Below, piece by piece: positions 63,658 through 64,000 of a DNA stretch of 64,000 bases. Made by a program: the position numbers and the translations under genes. The DNA is from a bacterium (lineage in GTDB: Bacteria > Patescibacteriota > Saccharimonadia > Saccharimonadales > UBA4665): positions 1 through 64,000 of the forward strand of contig JAJZAD010000001.1 in NCBI GenBank assembly GCA_021799575.1, read 5' to 3'. The notes beneath the pieces were generated by a model, which was not told the DNA's origin, ran no database searches, and saw only the letters and a list, made by a program, of their open reading frames with translations. How positions within the stretch are numbered: position 1 is the first letter of the stretch; every line of letters begins with the position of its first letter.

Positions 63658-64000
63658 ATGTTAGGAATTAAAGACTTAAAGCAGACTTTACAGTCTATTA
63701 AGGTTATTTGTGATGATGTAGAGTACGGCTTTGCTAGTATTGAAGACGAAAAGCTAGTATCTAGAGATAAGGTCTTAGCCACATTTCATGAGAACGGAAG
63801 GCTAGCAGTTATCGCACCGAAATCATATCTTGATTCAATGAGTATCGATAACGAAGGCCCCTACGCAAAACTAACAATTGACGTCAATACATCACTAGAG
63901 CTAGTTGGACTAACAGCTGTAATGGCGACTAAACTTGCAGACCACGGTATATCAGCGAATTTTGTAGCTACTTTTTATCATGACCATGTTTTCGTTCAAT
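63658..64000 (+). CDS. ACT-domain protein, truncated by the window end
   Basis: The visible 114 residues contain EGPYAKLTIDVNTSLELVGL and MATKLADHGISANFVATFYHDHVFV, which match small ACT-domain proteins of the CASTOR-like/ACT_7 type that sense amino acids. The start is ATG; a TAGTAT box lies about 6 bp upstream with no SD, another leaderless-type start. The 3' end is outside the window. Confidence 0.8.
   Translation, partial: MLGIKDLKQTLQSIKVICDDVEYGFASIEDEKLVSRDKVLATFHENGRLAVIAPKSYLDSMSIDNEGPYAKLTIDVNTSLELVGLTAVMATKLADHGISANFVATFYHDHVFVQ

Overview
The window looks like a chromosomal segment of a Candidatus Saccharibacteria (TM7/Patescibacteria) genome. The signs are a compact AT-leaning gene set, the origin-type order rpmH/dnaA/dnaN/recF, a reduced monoderm-type type IV secretion (T4SS) apparatus with many VirB2-like pilins, and abundant GT4 glycosyltransferases. 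UGA acts as a stop (for example at glmS), so the Gracilibacteria/Absconditabacteria recoding does not apply. The species assignment is inference.

Layout. 0-6 kb: an IS30 end, a DsbA-like thioredoxin, and a minus-strand unit (O-antigen-ligase-like protein, small ORF, LexA-type HTH protein). A cobalamin-riboswitch-like RNA then precedes a 447-aa unknown protein, a 59-aa zinc ribbon and nadD. 6-19 kb: initiating sugar-phosphate transferase, GT4, glmS and glmR/yvcK on the plus strand, then phosphomannomutase-like and GDP-mannose pyrophosphorylase genes, decayed IS481/IS30 elements and a 1033-aa repeat-containing surface protein. 19-30 kb: four GT4 genes with a Wzm/Wzt ABC exporter, Rmd and Gmd (a GDP-D-rhamnose route) and a further GT4. 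30-36 kb: jag-yidC-rnpA-rpmH facing away from dnaA-dnaN-recF, with a candidate oriC. 36-51.7 kb: T4SS genes (CHAP hydrolase, large membrane proteins, VirB6/TrbL-like protein, split VirB4, PrgI) and six tandem pilin-like genes.

51.7-64 kb is an accessory region anchored on tRNA-Ser genes. It holds two decayed serine-recombinase tails, a decayed membrane-protein gene, an IS481 remnant, and an island (about 57.8-63.2 kb) ending in an intact large serine recombinase. Several island genes are visibly GC-richer than the rest of the window. The island carries unusual RNA: a canonical promoter followed by about 600 nt of consecutive stem-loops, a three-way-junction element, and a sequence matching the complete type III hammerhead ribozyme core. 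The hammerhead lies directly against the start codon of a small polynucleotide-kinase-like gene. Hammerhead cleavage leaves a 5'-hydroxyl end and this kinase fold phosphorylates 5'-hydroxyl ends, so the pairing is the most intriguing arrangement in the window, together with the cobalamin-riboswitch-like leader upstream of nadD.

How the genes fit together: GlmS/GlmR supply UDP-GlcNAc precursors. The mannose genes plus Gmd/Rmd supply GDP-D-rhamnose. The GTs, phosphotransferase, Wzm/Wzt and O-antigen-ligase-like protein build and export a surface polysaccharide. The repeat proteins and T4SS/pilins form the surface machinery expected of an epibiont.
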